Assembly (NCBI GenBank): GCA_017507205.1
Contig: JAFWBH010000028.1
Location: forward strand, 1-8,405
Origin: Clostridia bacterium
GTDB taxonomy: Bacteria; Bacillota; Clostridia; Christensenellales; CAG-917
Length of the DNA: 8,405 nucleotides
Direction: 5' to 3'
Below the pieces are notes generated by a model, which was given only the letters and a program-made list of their open reading frames with translations, had not been told where the DNA came from and ran no database searches. The translations under genes were made by a program, and so were the position numbers. Shown piece by piece: positions 1 to 7,377 of this stretch; positions within the stretch are counted from its first letter, which is position 1, and every line of letters starts with the position of its first letter.

Positions 1-1
1 C

Positions 2-718
2 AATTTCACAGCCATAAACGATGCGCTTGTCGTTGATGACTCCACCCTCTTAAAGCATCTTGAAGATGTTGATTTCACCTCACTCACTGCTCTTTTAAAC
101 AAGGCTGTTTATTCTGATGACGGACGCCTTGCTGGCGTGGTGTCTGACCTATCCTTTGAATTGAGTGGACGAGTGAAGCAAATACTTCTTGACAACGGAA
201 CACTGAAAGCAAGTGATATTGCTGGTGTTGGTGAAATTGTGCTTTTGAAGCCACAGTCAAAAAGGCGTAAGAGAACAAAGCCCACAAGCCTTGTCGCTTT
301 GGCAAAAGAGGACAAGCCCGTGACAATACTTGGTGAAGGCTCTGAAAAAGAGGCTATTGCTGTGACCAACACAACAGCTCAATCTGCTGACAATTGTGTA
401 GACGATATGTCATCTACACCATCTACTGACAGCCTTGAAAATGCCGTGAGCCAACACCAAGAGCAAGGTGTTCCTTTTGTGGTTGAGAGTCAACCTGTGC
501 CTATTGTTATAAGTCCCAATGTGACAATCGCAGAGGCTCCTCAGCCCCCTCGAATCATAAGTGACTACAACTTCCTTTTGGGCAGAACCTTGACCTCTGA
601 CCTCTACACCTTTGAGGGAGAGCTTATTGCCTACAAAAACACTTCTGTGACTGTTGCTGTTGTTGACAAGGCAAGGCTCAATGGAAAGCTTCTTGAATTG
701 ACTTATCAATCAAAATAA
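2..718 (+). CDS. PRC-barrel domain protein, two domains (C-terminal part, 5' end outside window)
   Basis: The reading frame is open from the first bases of the window to a TAA stop at 716-718, giving 238 residues. The gene therefore begins upstream, and the GTG at 137 is only an internal codon. Residues about 28-83 read as a PRC-barrel: AVYSDDGRLAGVVSDLSF, then a GRVKQILLDNG strand, SDIAGVGE and IVLLK. This matches the family pattern of 'modified stored information, strand, switch point, strand'. A basic patch (SKRRKRTK, residues 86-93) and a Thr/Ser/Pro/Gln-rich linker of about 95 residues follow. A second PRC-barrel-like unit lies at about 188-235 (FLLGRTLTSDLY, GELIAYKNTSVT, KARLNGKLLELT). 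PRC-barrels are small beta domains used for protein or RNA contacts, as in RimM and the photosynthetic reaction centre H subunit. In Firmicutes, small PRC-barrel proteins of the YlmC/YmxH type have poorly known roles. No membrane segment or signal peptide is visible in the part present. The domain call is fairly secure; the function is unknown. Confidence 0.75.
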   Translation, partial: NFTAINDALVVDDSTLLKHLEDVDFTSLTALLNKAVYSDDGRLAGVVSDLSFELSGRVKQILLDNGTLKASDIAGVGEIVLLKPQSKRRKRTKPTSLVALAKEDKPVTILGEGSEKEAIAVTNTTAQSADNCVDDMSSTPSTDSLENAVSQHQEQGVPFVVESQPVPIVISPNVTIAEAPQPPRIISDYNFLLGRTLTSDLYTFEGELIAYKNTSVTVAVVDKARLNGKLLELTYQSK

Positions 719-749
719 TTTTATGCTCTATTCTATTTGAGCAACAAAA

Positions 750-771
750 AAGCCACTCGTTTGAGTGGCTT
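750..771. terminator. Bidirectional Rho-independent terminator between convergent genes
   Basis: A perfect 9-bp stem (AAGCCACTC / GAGTGGCTT) closes a GTTT loop. Read on the + strand it follows the PRC-barrel gene stop by 31 bases and is trailed by TAATTTTGTTT. Read on the - strand it follows the lipoprotein stop by 18 bases and is trailed by TTTTTTGTTG. It can therefore end both convergent transcripts. The U-tract is better on the - strand. Confidence 0.88.
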
Positions 772-789
772 AATTTTGTTTAAGCTTGA

Positions 790-3123
790 TTATTCAAGGT
801 CTTCCCAGAGTGATTTGTAAACCTTTTCAAAGTATTCAATGTTCTCTGTGTTGACAATGCCAAATTCGTTGGCGACTTGAGTGTATTTGTCTGACTTGAT
901 GCCTGCTTCGAGGCCTTCACGGACTTGCTCACCAACGGTGACGCAATCTTCAAGTGTCTTGCCATATGAAACGATATAGTTCATAGGAAGGATGCCTGCG
1001 CCGTTTTCATCTGTTGTCAATGTGACAAGCTCTTCGCTGTATGTGCCATCTTCATTTTCAACGATGCCATATGCTGTGTTGTCCCATGCCTTGTATGAGC
1101 AGAGCAAGACGAAGATGCCTGCATATGCGTTGGTTGTATTTCTGCCTTCGATAAAGCTGTCTGCGATGGTGTAGAAGTTGCCTTCTGTTGCTGTGCCATC
1201 AATTGAGTATGCGCCTGTGCCATTCTTAATGAGGCCACGTGCAAGGTCTGTGAAGTTTCCAAGATAGTTGCTATCCTCGCCTTCGGGTGTGATGAGATAT
1301 CCAAGACCACCATTGTTTGAAGACTCGGTTGTCATGCCTGTATCGTCACCAACGAGATATACCCAAGCTGTTGCAACCTTGTTGAGCCAGTAGATGCTTT
1401 CAACGTGTGTCATTTCACCGTCTGCGACTGCTTGCTTGACTGCTTCAAAGCTATTGTAGATTTGTTCAACAACGCCATTTGCACCAAGTGCAGGAACCTT
1501 GTCGAGAAGATATGCCATTGTAGGACATTCCACTGCGCCGTAGGTGATTTCCCATTCACCTGCTTCGTTCTTGCCGAACTTGACAAGATTGTTGTAATCG
1601 TTGTTTTGGTTATACTTTGTGCCAGCCACATTGTAGGGGTTGCTGGGATCGGTCATAGGATCAACCATTTCATCTGCGATGTCCTTGTCCAAGCTGTCAA
1701 CCTTGTCGTCCTCGTTGTAGTCAACCTCTGCATCGCTGTCGTAGTCAGGGTTTGAAACGCTGATCATCATTTCGCCGATGAGCTTGTCACGTTCTGCAAG
1801 GATGATGTCTGTGGGGATTGTGCCACCATTGACCATGTCAACAAGGTGATCGATGTCCTCTTGCTCCATCTTGAGAAGGATGTTGACAACGTAGCCATAG
1901 CCACTGTTGTTTTCATCAACTGTCACTGCATGGAAATATGTTGTTGCTCTTGCGCTTGAAAGTGCTTGAGCAAATGCTGTATCGCTTCCACCAAATGCTT
2001 CACGGTTGTCGCTGACGAGCTTTGCAAATCTTGCCTCAACTGCTTCCTTGTCAACGTCCACGAGCTTTCCAACGTATCTTTCAAGCTTTTCGACAAGGAG
2101 TGTCTTCATTTGGCTTTCAAGATAGTAATCATATTCACGGAAGTTTGACTTGAGGTTTTCCTTGAGCTTTGCAATGCCTCTGTCAACATATTGGCTGAAA
2201 TCTTCATCGGGGATATTGGATTCAAGCTCAAGCTCTTCTTCCTTATCCTTGATGCTTTGGATGAATTCTGCGTCAAAGAATCTGTGCTCAAGGACGATTG
2301 ATTCATCATTGTTGTCTGCATCGTATTCGTCCTCTTCTGCTTCCTCGGGCATTTCTGCTCTGGGAGCACGATAGTCAACCCACTTTGCATAAAGTGTGAT
2401 GCTTTCTTCAACCTTTGTGCTGAAGTCGTATTTTGCACCATATTCGCCACTTTCACTGCCATCTTGTGTATACCAGCCGTAGAATGACTTGTTTTCAAGG
2501 GTGGGTGCTGTGGGCTCCTTTGCTTTTGCGCCCTTTGAAATCTTTTGGGTTTCAACAGCACTGCCGTCAAATGTTTCAAATTTGACCTTGACTGTTTCGG
2601 TGCCTTCGACAACCTCGTCCTCTTCTTCATCCTTGCCCTCATTGTATACGTCATCTGTGAAGAGACCATCAATGATTGAGCTTAATGAATGGATCATATC
2701 GTGGTTGGTGTTTTCGATAGCTTTGTTGATTTCGCTTCTTGTAAGAAGGTCCTCAATCTTTGTTGCTTCGGGTGTGGAGCCAGCAGGGAGCAAGCCTTGC
2801 TTAACATATTCGCCGAGGACATATTCCTTTGCGAAGAGGACAAGAAGCTCACGTTGTGCAAGTGACTTCACGATGTAATCGGCTGCTTGTTGATAAGTCA
2901 TGCCGTAGTAGTAAACGTAAGAATATGCATAAGCATTGAAGCTTGAAGCAAGCTCACCCTTGGTGACGTGGGCAACTTGATTGCCATACTTGACTGTTGC
3001 AACGATTTGCTTTGCATCTCTTTCTTCGTTTCTCTTGAAAATTTCATCGCAACCAACAAGTGATCCCATTACGAAAACGAGGATCATGATAAGTGTGAGT
3101 GCGATAACAAGTCTTTTCTTCAT
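790..3123 (-). CDS. SurA/PrsA-like secreted lipoprotein chaperone with inserted InlB B-like repeat
   Basis: This encodes 777 residues from the ATG at 3123. That start is preferred over the in-frame ATG at 3135 because GGAG sits six bases before it and overlaps the earlier ATG. The N-terminus is a lipoprotein signal: MKKR, a hydrophobic stretch, then lipobox LVGC with Cys25, so the mature protein should be lipid-anchored on the outer face of the cytoplasmic membrane. Residues about 41-105 resemble the SurA/PrsA N-terminal helical domain (VATVKYGNQVAHVTKGEL, then AADYIVKSLAQRELL). An InlB B-like repeat lies at about 178-248 between acidic linkers. The C-terminal part (about 570-777) has a weak parvulin-like stretch (NFTDLARGLIKNG, then AYAGIFVLLCSY) and a helical end. 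PrsA/SurA proteins help exported proteins fold, and genes of this type often follow mfd in Clostridia, which supports the call. No clear parvulin active site is seen, so prolyl isomerase activity is doubtful. The protein is far longer than typical PrsA (about 300 residues) and very acidic. Confidence 0.7.
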   Translation of the reverse strand: MKKRLVIALTLIMILVFVMGSLVGCDEIFKRNEERDAKQIVATVKYGNQVAHVTKGELASSFNAYAYSYVYYYGMTYQQAADYIVKSLAQRELLVLFAKEYVLGEYVKQGLLPAGSTPEATKIEDLLTRSEINKAIENTNHDMIHSLSSIIDGLFTDDVYNEGKDEEEDEVVEGTETVKVKFETFDGSAVETQKISKGAKAKEPTAPTLENKSFYGWYTQDGSESGEYGAKYDFSTKVEESITLYAKWVDYRAPRAEMPEEAEEDEYDADNNDESIVLEHRFFDAEFIQSIKDKEEELELESNIPDEDFSQYVDRGIAKLKENLKSNFREYDYYLESQMKTLLVEKLERYVGKLVDVDKEAVEARFAKLVSDNREAFGGSDTAFAQALSSARATTYFHAVTVDENNSGYGYVVNILLKMEQEDIDHLVDMVNGGTIPTDIILAERDKLIGEMMISVSNPDYDSDAEVDYNEDDKVDSLDKDIADEMVDPMTDPSNPYNVAGTKYNQNNDYNNLVKFGKNEAGEWEITYGAVECPTMAYLLDKVPALGANGVVEQIYNSFEAVKQAVADGEMTHVESIYWLNKVATAWVYLVGDDTGMTTESSNNGGLGYLITPEGEDSNYLGNFTDLARGLIKNGTGAYSIDGTATEGNFYTIADSFIEGRNTTNAYAGIFVLLCSYKAWDNTAYGIVENEDGTYSEELVTLTTDENGAGILPMNYIVSYGKTLEDCVTVGEQVREGLEAGIKSDKYTQVANEFGIVNTENIEYFEKVYKSLWEDLE
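1687..1722 (-). other. Dockerin/EF-hand-like calcium loop within the lipoprotein
   Basis: Residues 468-479 of the lipoprotein read DYNEDDKVDSLD. This fits the calcium-loop pattern D-x-N-x-D-x-x-V-x-x-x-D used by dockerins and EF-hands, with Asp in place of the usual Gly at loop position 6. The surroundings are also acidic (DYDSDAEVDYNEDD before it). Only one loop is present, whereas dockerins normally have two, so it may be a lone calcium site or simply a low-complexity acidic linker. Confidence 0.35.
2380..2592 (-). other. InlB B-like (Listeria-Bacteroides) repeat module within the lipoprotein
   Basis: Residues about 178-248 show the family pattern in order: VKVKFETFDGSAVETQKISK, then KAKEPTAPTLENKSFYGWYT, then YDFSTKVEESITLYAKW. 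The typical repeat has 'V.F...G......V..G......P....Y.F.GWY......YDF...V....TLYAKW'. It is a small beta-grasp-like extracellular module, here as a single copy. Acidic linkers flank it (KDEEEDEVVEGTE before; EMPEEAEEDEYDADNNDES after), which suggests a modular insertion into a chaperone-type protein. Confidence 0.8.
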
Positions 3124-3129
3124 ATGAAA

Positions 3130-3133
3130 CTCC
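3130..3133 (-). promoter_or_regulatory. Ribosome binding site that fixes the lipoprotein start
   Basis: On the - strand GGAG is followed by TTTCAT and then the ATG at 3123, a six-base spacing. It lies directly after the earlier in-frame ATG (3135-3133), which itself has no good Shine-Dalgarno (upstream bases are TACCCTAC). This makes 3123 the better start and leaves a classical signal peptide beginning MKKR. Confidence 0.75.
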
Positions 3134-3164
3134 ATGTAGGGTATTATTTTACAATAGTATTAAC

Positions 3165-3193
3165 ATTATACACATATACGCTCACTCACGCAA
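3165..3193 (-). promoter_or_regulatory. Sigma-A-type promoter for the lipoprotein gene
   Basis: Read on the - strand, a -35 element TTGCGT (3193-3188) and a perfect -10 TATAAT (3170-3165) are separated by 17 bases. Transcription would start near 3158, giving a leader of about 35 bases before the ATG at 3123 with its GGAG. The element lies downstream of the probable mfd terminator, so the lipoprotein gene is likely its own transcription unit. Confidence 0.7.
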
Positions 3194-3248
3194 GCATTTT
3201 TTTGTCTTTGGGCAATTTTCCTTGTTGAAATTTGGTGAAAAATTGAGA

Positions 3249-3274
3249 AAAATCGGCATTTTTCATCCGATTTT
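3249..3274 (-). terminator. Probable Rho-independent terminator of the glmU-pth-mfd operon
   Basis: On the - strand AAAATCGG pairs with CCGATTTT around a 10-base loop, followed by TTCTCAATTTTT. It begins about 65 bases after the mfd stop codon and lies just upstream of the lipoprotein promoter. The stem is only 8 bp with few G-C pairs, so it may be leaky and allow some read-through into the lipoprotein gene. Confidence 0.5.
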
Positions 3275-3339
3275 CCCCTTGCATTTCTGCTCTATTTTCT
3301 GTTTTTTGGTCATCTATCACCATCTTTTCAGACTTCTCG

Positions 3340-6300
3340 TCAATCTCCTGCTGTCACAAAGAAATCAATGAGCTTGTCAATTTTTTCCTCGGGAGACAAG
3401 GGTGCAATGTTGAAAACAAGGTTTGGTGGAATGGTGCTTGTAAGCACAGCCTCACTTGAAAACACTGACACAGCACGCATTATTCCCTCATTTTTGAACA
3501 CGCTTGAATCCTCAAATACAACTCCTGCTCCAAGCTTGTTGACGGTGATTTTGGTCACCTCGTAGCCTCTTGCCATATTTTTCAGCAATGATATATTTAT
3601 GAGATTTTTGAGAGGCTTTGGACAAGGTCCAAACACGTCTGTAAGCTCCTTGACCAGCTCATCTCGTTGAGAGGGAGTTGACACACCAGCAATACGCTTG
3701 TAAATGCGCATCTTATCTCTGCCACTGACATAACCCTCGTGGATGTATGCACCGGCGTCAATCTTCATTTCAACCTCACGAAGCTCCTTGTGAGGCACAC
3801 CTGTGCGCAATTCCTCGACAGCTTCATTAAGAAGCTGAATATACATCTCATAACCAACCTTTTCAATGTGACCATGTTGCTCTGCTCCAAGAATGTTGCC
3901 TGCTCCACGTATGCTCAAATCACTCAATGCCACCTTAAAGCCACTGCCAATTTCCGTGTTGTCAAGGAGTGCTTGAAGCCTCTTGTCTGCGTCCTCTGTG
4001 AGAGTGCCGTTTTCTGGCAAGGTGAAATATGCATGAGCAAGTGCGCCACGGCGCCCCACTCTGCCACGAAGCTGATATAACTGTGAAAGTCCAAAATGAC
4101 CTGCATTGAGAACTATCAATGTGTTGGCATCGGGCAAATCTATGCCGTTTTCAATGATTGTTGTTGAAATAAGCACATCATATTGCTTGTCGTAGAAGGC
4201 AGACATTCTCTTTTCAAGCTCGTTTGGTTGCATCTGTCCGTGGGCTGTGACAATACGGATGTCGTCACCAAGCATTGTGCGAAGGTGGCTGGCATATATG
4301 TCAAGGCCGTCAATGTCGTTGAGCAGTATGAGAGTCTGACCCTGCCTTGCGCATTCTCTGACAATGGCATCCTTCACGAGAGTGTCGCTATATGGTGTCA
4401 CATAGGTCTGCACTGGCAGTCTGCCAACAGGGGCAGTTTCAAGGACTGATATGTCACGTATGCCCGTGAGAGCCATATTGAGAGTGCGAGGTATGGGTGT
4501 TGCTGACAAAGTCAGCACATTCATCTTGGGATATTTTCCTTTAAGCTTTTCCTTGTGGTTTACGCCAAAGCGTTGCTCTTCGTCAAGGACAAGAAGCCCC
4601 AAATCATGAAATTGCACCTTCTCTCCAAGGACCTTGTGAGTTGCCACCACCATATGAAGCGTGCCTTCGCTGAGGCGCTTCAAGGTTTCTGTGTTTTCAG
4701 CATTTGTTTGAAGCCTTGTGAGAAGTGCCACATCTATGCCAAATTCCTCAAGCCTTGGCTTGAGATTTTCGTAATGCTGTCGTGCAAGGATTGTTGTGGG
4801 GGCAATAAGCACTGCCTGCTTTCCGTCAAGGACGGTTTTGAACATAGCCCTGAATGCCACCTCTGTTTTGCCAAAGCCAACATCACCAACCAAAAGCCTG
4901 TCCATAATTCTGCCAATTTCCATATCCCTTTTGATGTCGGCAATAGCTTTCAATTGGTCGGGAGTTTCTTCATAGGGGAATGAGTCCTCAAACTCCTTCT
5001 GCCACACTGTATCCTCGGCATATCTGAAGCCTTCCTGCTTCTCTCTTTTTGCATAAATTTCAAGAAGATTGACTGCCAGCTTTTTGGCAGATTGACGGAC
5101 CTTTTCCTTTTCTCTTTCAAACTCCTTGCCACCAAGCTTGTTGAGGCGAGGATGCTCCTGCCCCACAAATTTTTGCAGGTTGTCCGTCTGATCGCTTGCC
5201 ACATACAGGGTGCCATCATCACGATATTTGATGACGATATATTCCTTTTCGTAATCCCCAACCTTCATTATGGTTGTGCCCTTGCACAAACCAACGCCGT
5301 GAACCTTATGCACTACATAATCGCCCGGTTTTGGTGCGATAAACTGCTGTTTTGGTGCAAATATCTCTTTTCCACGTTGCTTGCCGATACACTCACTGAC
5401 ACCGACAACAATGACCTTGAGGTCAGGACAACAAAATCCGTTTTCTATGGTGAGAGGGGTGACAATTACACCATGTCCACTGTCTGATGGCACATTGCCT
5501 GAAAGGCTGAATGTTGCATAGACATCACCACCCATAAGACTGCTGGTGACTGCCTTTGCCTTCTCCTCATCTCCACAAGCAAGAAGCACCTTGTAGCCAT
5601 ACTTGATAAACTCACGCATATCGGCAAAAATACTGCCTGCGTCAAGATAGTATTTTGTGACGGGAATGCACCTTGGCTCAATGAGTGTCTTTGGCTCAAA
5701 CATAGGATTTGAAAGTGCCAATGCTGTGAAGCTGACCTTTCTTCTTAGAAGAAGCTGTCTTTTGACTTCATTGAGGCTGATAACTGCATCAATATGGCAA
5801 GGCAACACCTCTTCATCTTCTATAAGGTGTTTGAGTCTGCCACCAAATTCCTTGCCAAGTATATTGAGCTTTTCGTGGCAAGGCTTCGGCTCGTCAATAA
5901 TGACAACGCTTTGAAGCCCTTGCTTCTCTGCCACGTAATCAACCATATCAAAGACGGTGACAAAATTATCCTCACCCAGTGGCACTGCCCAAATATATTC
6001 ATTGTCAAGGACGCCCTCGTGTATGCCTTCGGGATTTACCCTTGCCTTTTCACCAAGAGCTGTCAGCTTTTCCTTTAATTTGCCAGCACATTCCTCGTCT
6101 ACAATCAAATCTCCGTTGGGAGGTATGCAAAGTGAGTTATATGTGCCTGTTGAAACCATCTCTTCAAGGTTGATGCTCTTGATTTCCTCAATCATTTCAT
6201 CAAAGAAATCAATGCGATATGCCCTGCCGTCAGCACTGTATACGTCAAGGATATCCCCTCTCAACGCAAAATCACCGATTTCGCTGATGGCATCAACTCT

Positions 6301-6792
6301 CGTATACCCTGCCTTTGCCAAATTCTCTGCCAAAGCTCCTGGCGCAATAAAATCCTCAACGTGAATTTTGCTGGTGAACTTGTCAAACAGCTCTGGCCTT
6401 GAAAGCTTCTGCAAAAGCCCATCTGCAGACACAACCAAAATCTTGTGCTTTCCTTCTAGATATGAGGTGAGCGCAGACAGCCTCTCTCTTTCAACAATCC
6501 TTGATGTGCCACCTCTGTAAAACAGGGTGTCATCCTTGTGAGGAAGATACACAGCACAGTCCTTTTCATAGGAGTTGAGCCTCTTGGTCACTGCCTTTGC
6601 TTGCAGTTGGTCAGAGGTGATGTAAAGCTTGCTGGCAGATATTGAATAAGCAAGGTGCGCCTTTGCCCCCTCGCTTACACGCAATATGGAAATCGCCGAC
6701 AGATTGCTGTCGACGATGCGCTTGTCACCAAGCCTATCAAGCTTTGCAAGCTTTTCTCCAAGATGAATTGGCTTTAAAAATTCTGGGATCAT
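3340..6792 (-). CDS. mfd: Transcription-repair coupling factor Mfd
   Basis: Mfd is a cytoplasmic ATP-driven DNA translocase that pushes stalled RNA polymerase off DNA and recruits UvrA for nucleotide excision repair. The 1150 residues match the family length (about 1150-1180). Domains in order: a UvrB-like N-terminal region with the EIGDFALRGDILDVY stretch (about 171-185); the RNA-polymerase-interacting domain (about 488-545, PGDYVVHKVHGVGLCKG, then DGTLYVASDQTDNLQKF); translocase lobe 1 with Walker A GDVGFGKTEV (636-645, Lys642), Walker B box DEEQ (737-740) and LSATPIPRT (762-770); lobe 2 with IENGIDLP (880-887) and QLRGRVGR (907-914); the TRG motif region (SIRGAGNILGAEQHG, 960-974); and the C-terminal TRCF domain (about 1005-1085). 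The start ATG overlaps the pth stop as ATGA, with only a purine-rich AGAAGA before it, so translation is probably coupled to pth. Motif VI continues RR-G-A-L-A-H-A-Y-F where most homologues have Ser after RVGR. Confidence 0.98.
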   Translation of the reverse strand: MIPEFLKPIHLGEKLAKLDRLGDKRIVDSNLSAISILRVSEGAKAHLAYSISASKLYITSDQLQAKAVTKRLNSYEKDCAVYLPHKDDTLFYRGGTSRIVERERLSALTSYLEGKHKILVVSADGLLQKLSRPELFDKFTSKIHVEDFIAPGALAENLAKAGYTRVDAISEIGDFALRGDILDVYSADGRAYRIDFFDEMIEEIKSINLEEMVSTGTYNSLCIPPNGDLIVDEECAGKLKEKLTALGEKARVNPEGIHEGVLDNEYIWAVPLGEDNFVTVFDMVDYVAEKQGLQSVVIIDEPKPCHEKLNILGKEFGGRLKHLIEDEEVLPCHIDAVISLNEVKRQLLLRRKVSFTALALSNPMFEPKTLIEPRCIPVTKYYLDAGSIFADMREFIKYGYKVLLACGDEEKAKAVTSSLMGGDVYATFSLSGNVPSDSGHGVIVTPLTIENGFCCPDLKVIVVGVSECIGKQRGKEIFAPKQQFIAPKPGDYVVHKVHGVGLCKGTTIMKVGDYEKEYIVIKYRDDGTLYVASDQTDNLQKFVGQEHPRLNKLGGKEFEREKEKVRQSAKKLAVNLLEIYAKREKQEGFRYAEDTVWQKEFEDSFPYEETPDQLKAIADIKRDMEIGRIMDRLLVGDVGFGKTEVAFRAMFKTVLDGKQAVLIAPTTILARQHYENLKPRLEEFGIDVALLTRLQTNAENTETLKRLSEGTLHMVVATHKVLGEKVQFHDLGLLVLDEEQRFGVNHKEKLKGKYPKMNVLTLSATPIPRTLNMALTGIRDISVLETAPVGRLPVQTYVTPYSDTLVKDAIVRECARQGQTLILLNDIDGLDIYASHLRTMLGDDIRIVTAHGQMQPNELEKRMSAFYDKQYDVLISTTIIENGIDLPDANTLIVLNAGHFGLSQLYQLRGRVGRRGALAHAYFTLPENGTLTEDADKRLQALLDNTEIGSGFKVALSDLSIRGAGNILGAEQHGHIEKVGYEMYIQLLNEAVEELRTGVPHKELREVEMKIDAGAYIHEGYVSGRDKMRIYKRIAGVSTPSQRDELVKELTDVFGPCPKPLKNLINISLLKNMARGYEVTKITVNKLGAGVVFEDSSVFKNEGIMRAVSVFSSEAVLTSTIPPNLVFNIAPLSPEEKIDKLIDFFVTAGD

Positions 6793-7373
6793 TTTCTTCT
6801 GTTGAGCACTTCCTCTATGCGTTGAATGTCCTTGCCTGCAATAAGATCCTTCACTGCCTCTACACTTGCATTGATGCCCTCTTCCAAAATGGGTTTATCT
6901 TCGTAATCAACCTTTGAAAGCACCAAATCTATGAGTTTAACATCCTTTTCTGCAAGCTCAGCTGTTTTCATACCAATACGTATTCGCTTGAAATCTGTGC
7001 GACCAAGCATGCCAACTATGCTTCTCATTCCGTTGTGAGAGCCTGCGCTGCCCTCTTCTCTCATACGTGTCTTTCCAAGTGGAAGATCGGCGTCATCATA
7101 TATGACAACCAGCTCCCCTTCAACGTCAACACGATATTTTTTCACAAGAGCCTTGACGGCATTCCCTGACAAATTCATAAATGTGTCAGGCTTTGCAAGG
7201 ACAAATCTCTCGCCCTTGTATTCGCCCTCTGCCACATGTGAATCAGTGCCCTTCTGCTTGACAAACTTAATCTTGAATTCCTTTGCCAGCTTGTCCACCG
7301 TCATAAAGCCGATGTTGTGATATGTGCTTTTGTACTTGATTCCGGGATTGCCCAGACCTACGATGAGATACAT
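6789..7373 (-). CDS. pth: Peptidyl-tRNA hydrolase
   Basis: Pth cuts the ester bond of peptidyl-tRNAs that drop off ribosomes, returning free tRNA; it is a small cytoplasmic enzyme and usually essential. The 194 residues fit the family length. The family landmarks are all present: GLGNPG at 6-11 (Asn9), catalytic His19 in TYHNIGF, KPDTFMNLSG at 61-70 (Asn67), Asp93 in VIYDDADLPLG, and GSHNG at 111-115 with Asn114. These correspond to the Asn10, His20, Asn68, Asp93 and Asn114 of the E. coli enzyme. The ATG at 7373 is supported by AGAGGA ending four bases before it. It lies 26 bases after the glmU-like stop and overlaps mfd by four bases, so it is the middle gene of a glmU-pth-mfd operon. The catalytic set is complete and nothing looks degenerate. 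Confidence 0.98.
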   Translation of the reverse strand: MYLIVGLGNPGIKYKSTYHNIGFMTVDKLAKEFKIKFVKQKGTDSHVAEGEYKGERFVLAKPDTFMNLSGNAVKALVKKYRVDVEGELVVIYDDADLPLGKTRMREEGSAGSHNGMRSIVGMLGRTDFKRIRIGMKTAELAEKDVKLIDLVLSKVDYEDKPILEEGINASVEAVKDLIAGKDIQRIEEVLNRRK

Positions 7374-7377
7374 AGCT

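Noticed and set aside
137..718. GTG-started 193-residue gene on the + strand
   Set aside because: The same frame is open back to position 2 and its upstream residues complete the first PRC-barrel-like domain, so the GTG is internal and the gene starts outside the window.
2221..2345. Acidic/coil-rich tract of the lipoprotein as a possible DNA repeat array
   Set aside because: The bases look repetitive because of Glu/Asp/Ser codons, but no unit recurs exactly; it is low-complexity coding sequence.
2106..2672. 188-residue open frame on the - strand inside the lipoprotein gene
   Set aside because: It is a Lys/Ser/Thr/Gln-rich out-of-frame reading of the acidic lipoprotein codons, with no domain pattern and no separate start signal.
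3124..3135. Upstream in-frame ATG (3135) as the lipoprotein start
   Set aside because: It has no good Shine-Dalgarno, and the GGAG that follows it is ideally spaced for the ATG at 3123, which gives a normal MKKR signal peptide.
3213..3245. Second inverted repeat (CAATTTT / AAAATTG) in the mfd-lipoprotein gap
   Set aside because: Only 7 bp, almost all A-T, with a 19-base loop; expected by chance in such AT-rich DNA and not a convincing terminator or riboswitch.
4555..4983. 142-residue open frame on the + strand opposite mfd
   Set aside because: It lies wholly antisense to the conserved Mfd translocase core, is Cys/His/Lys-rich and shows no domain or ribosome binding site; a shadow frame.
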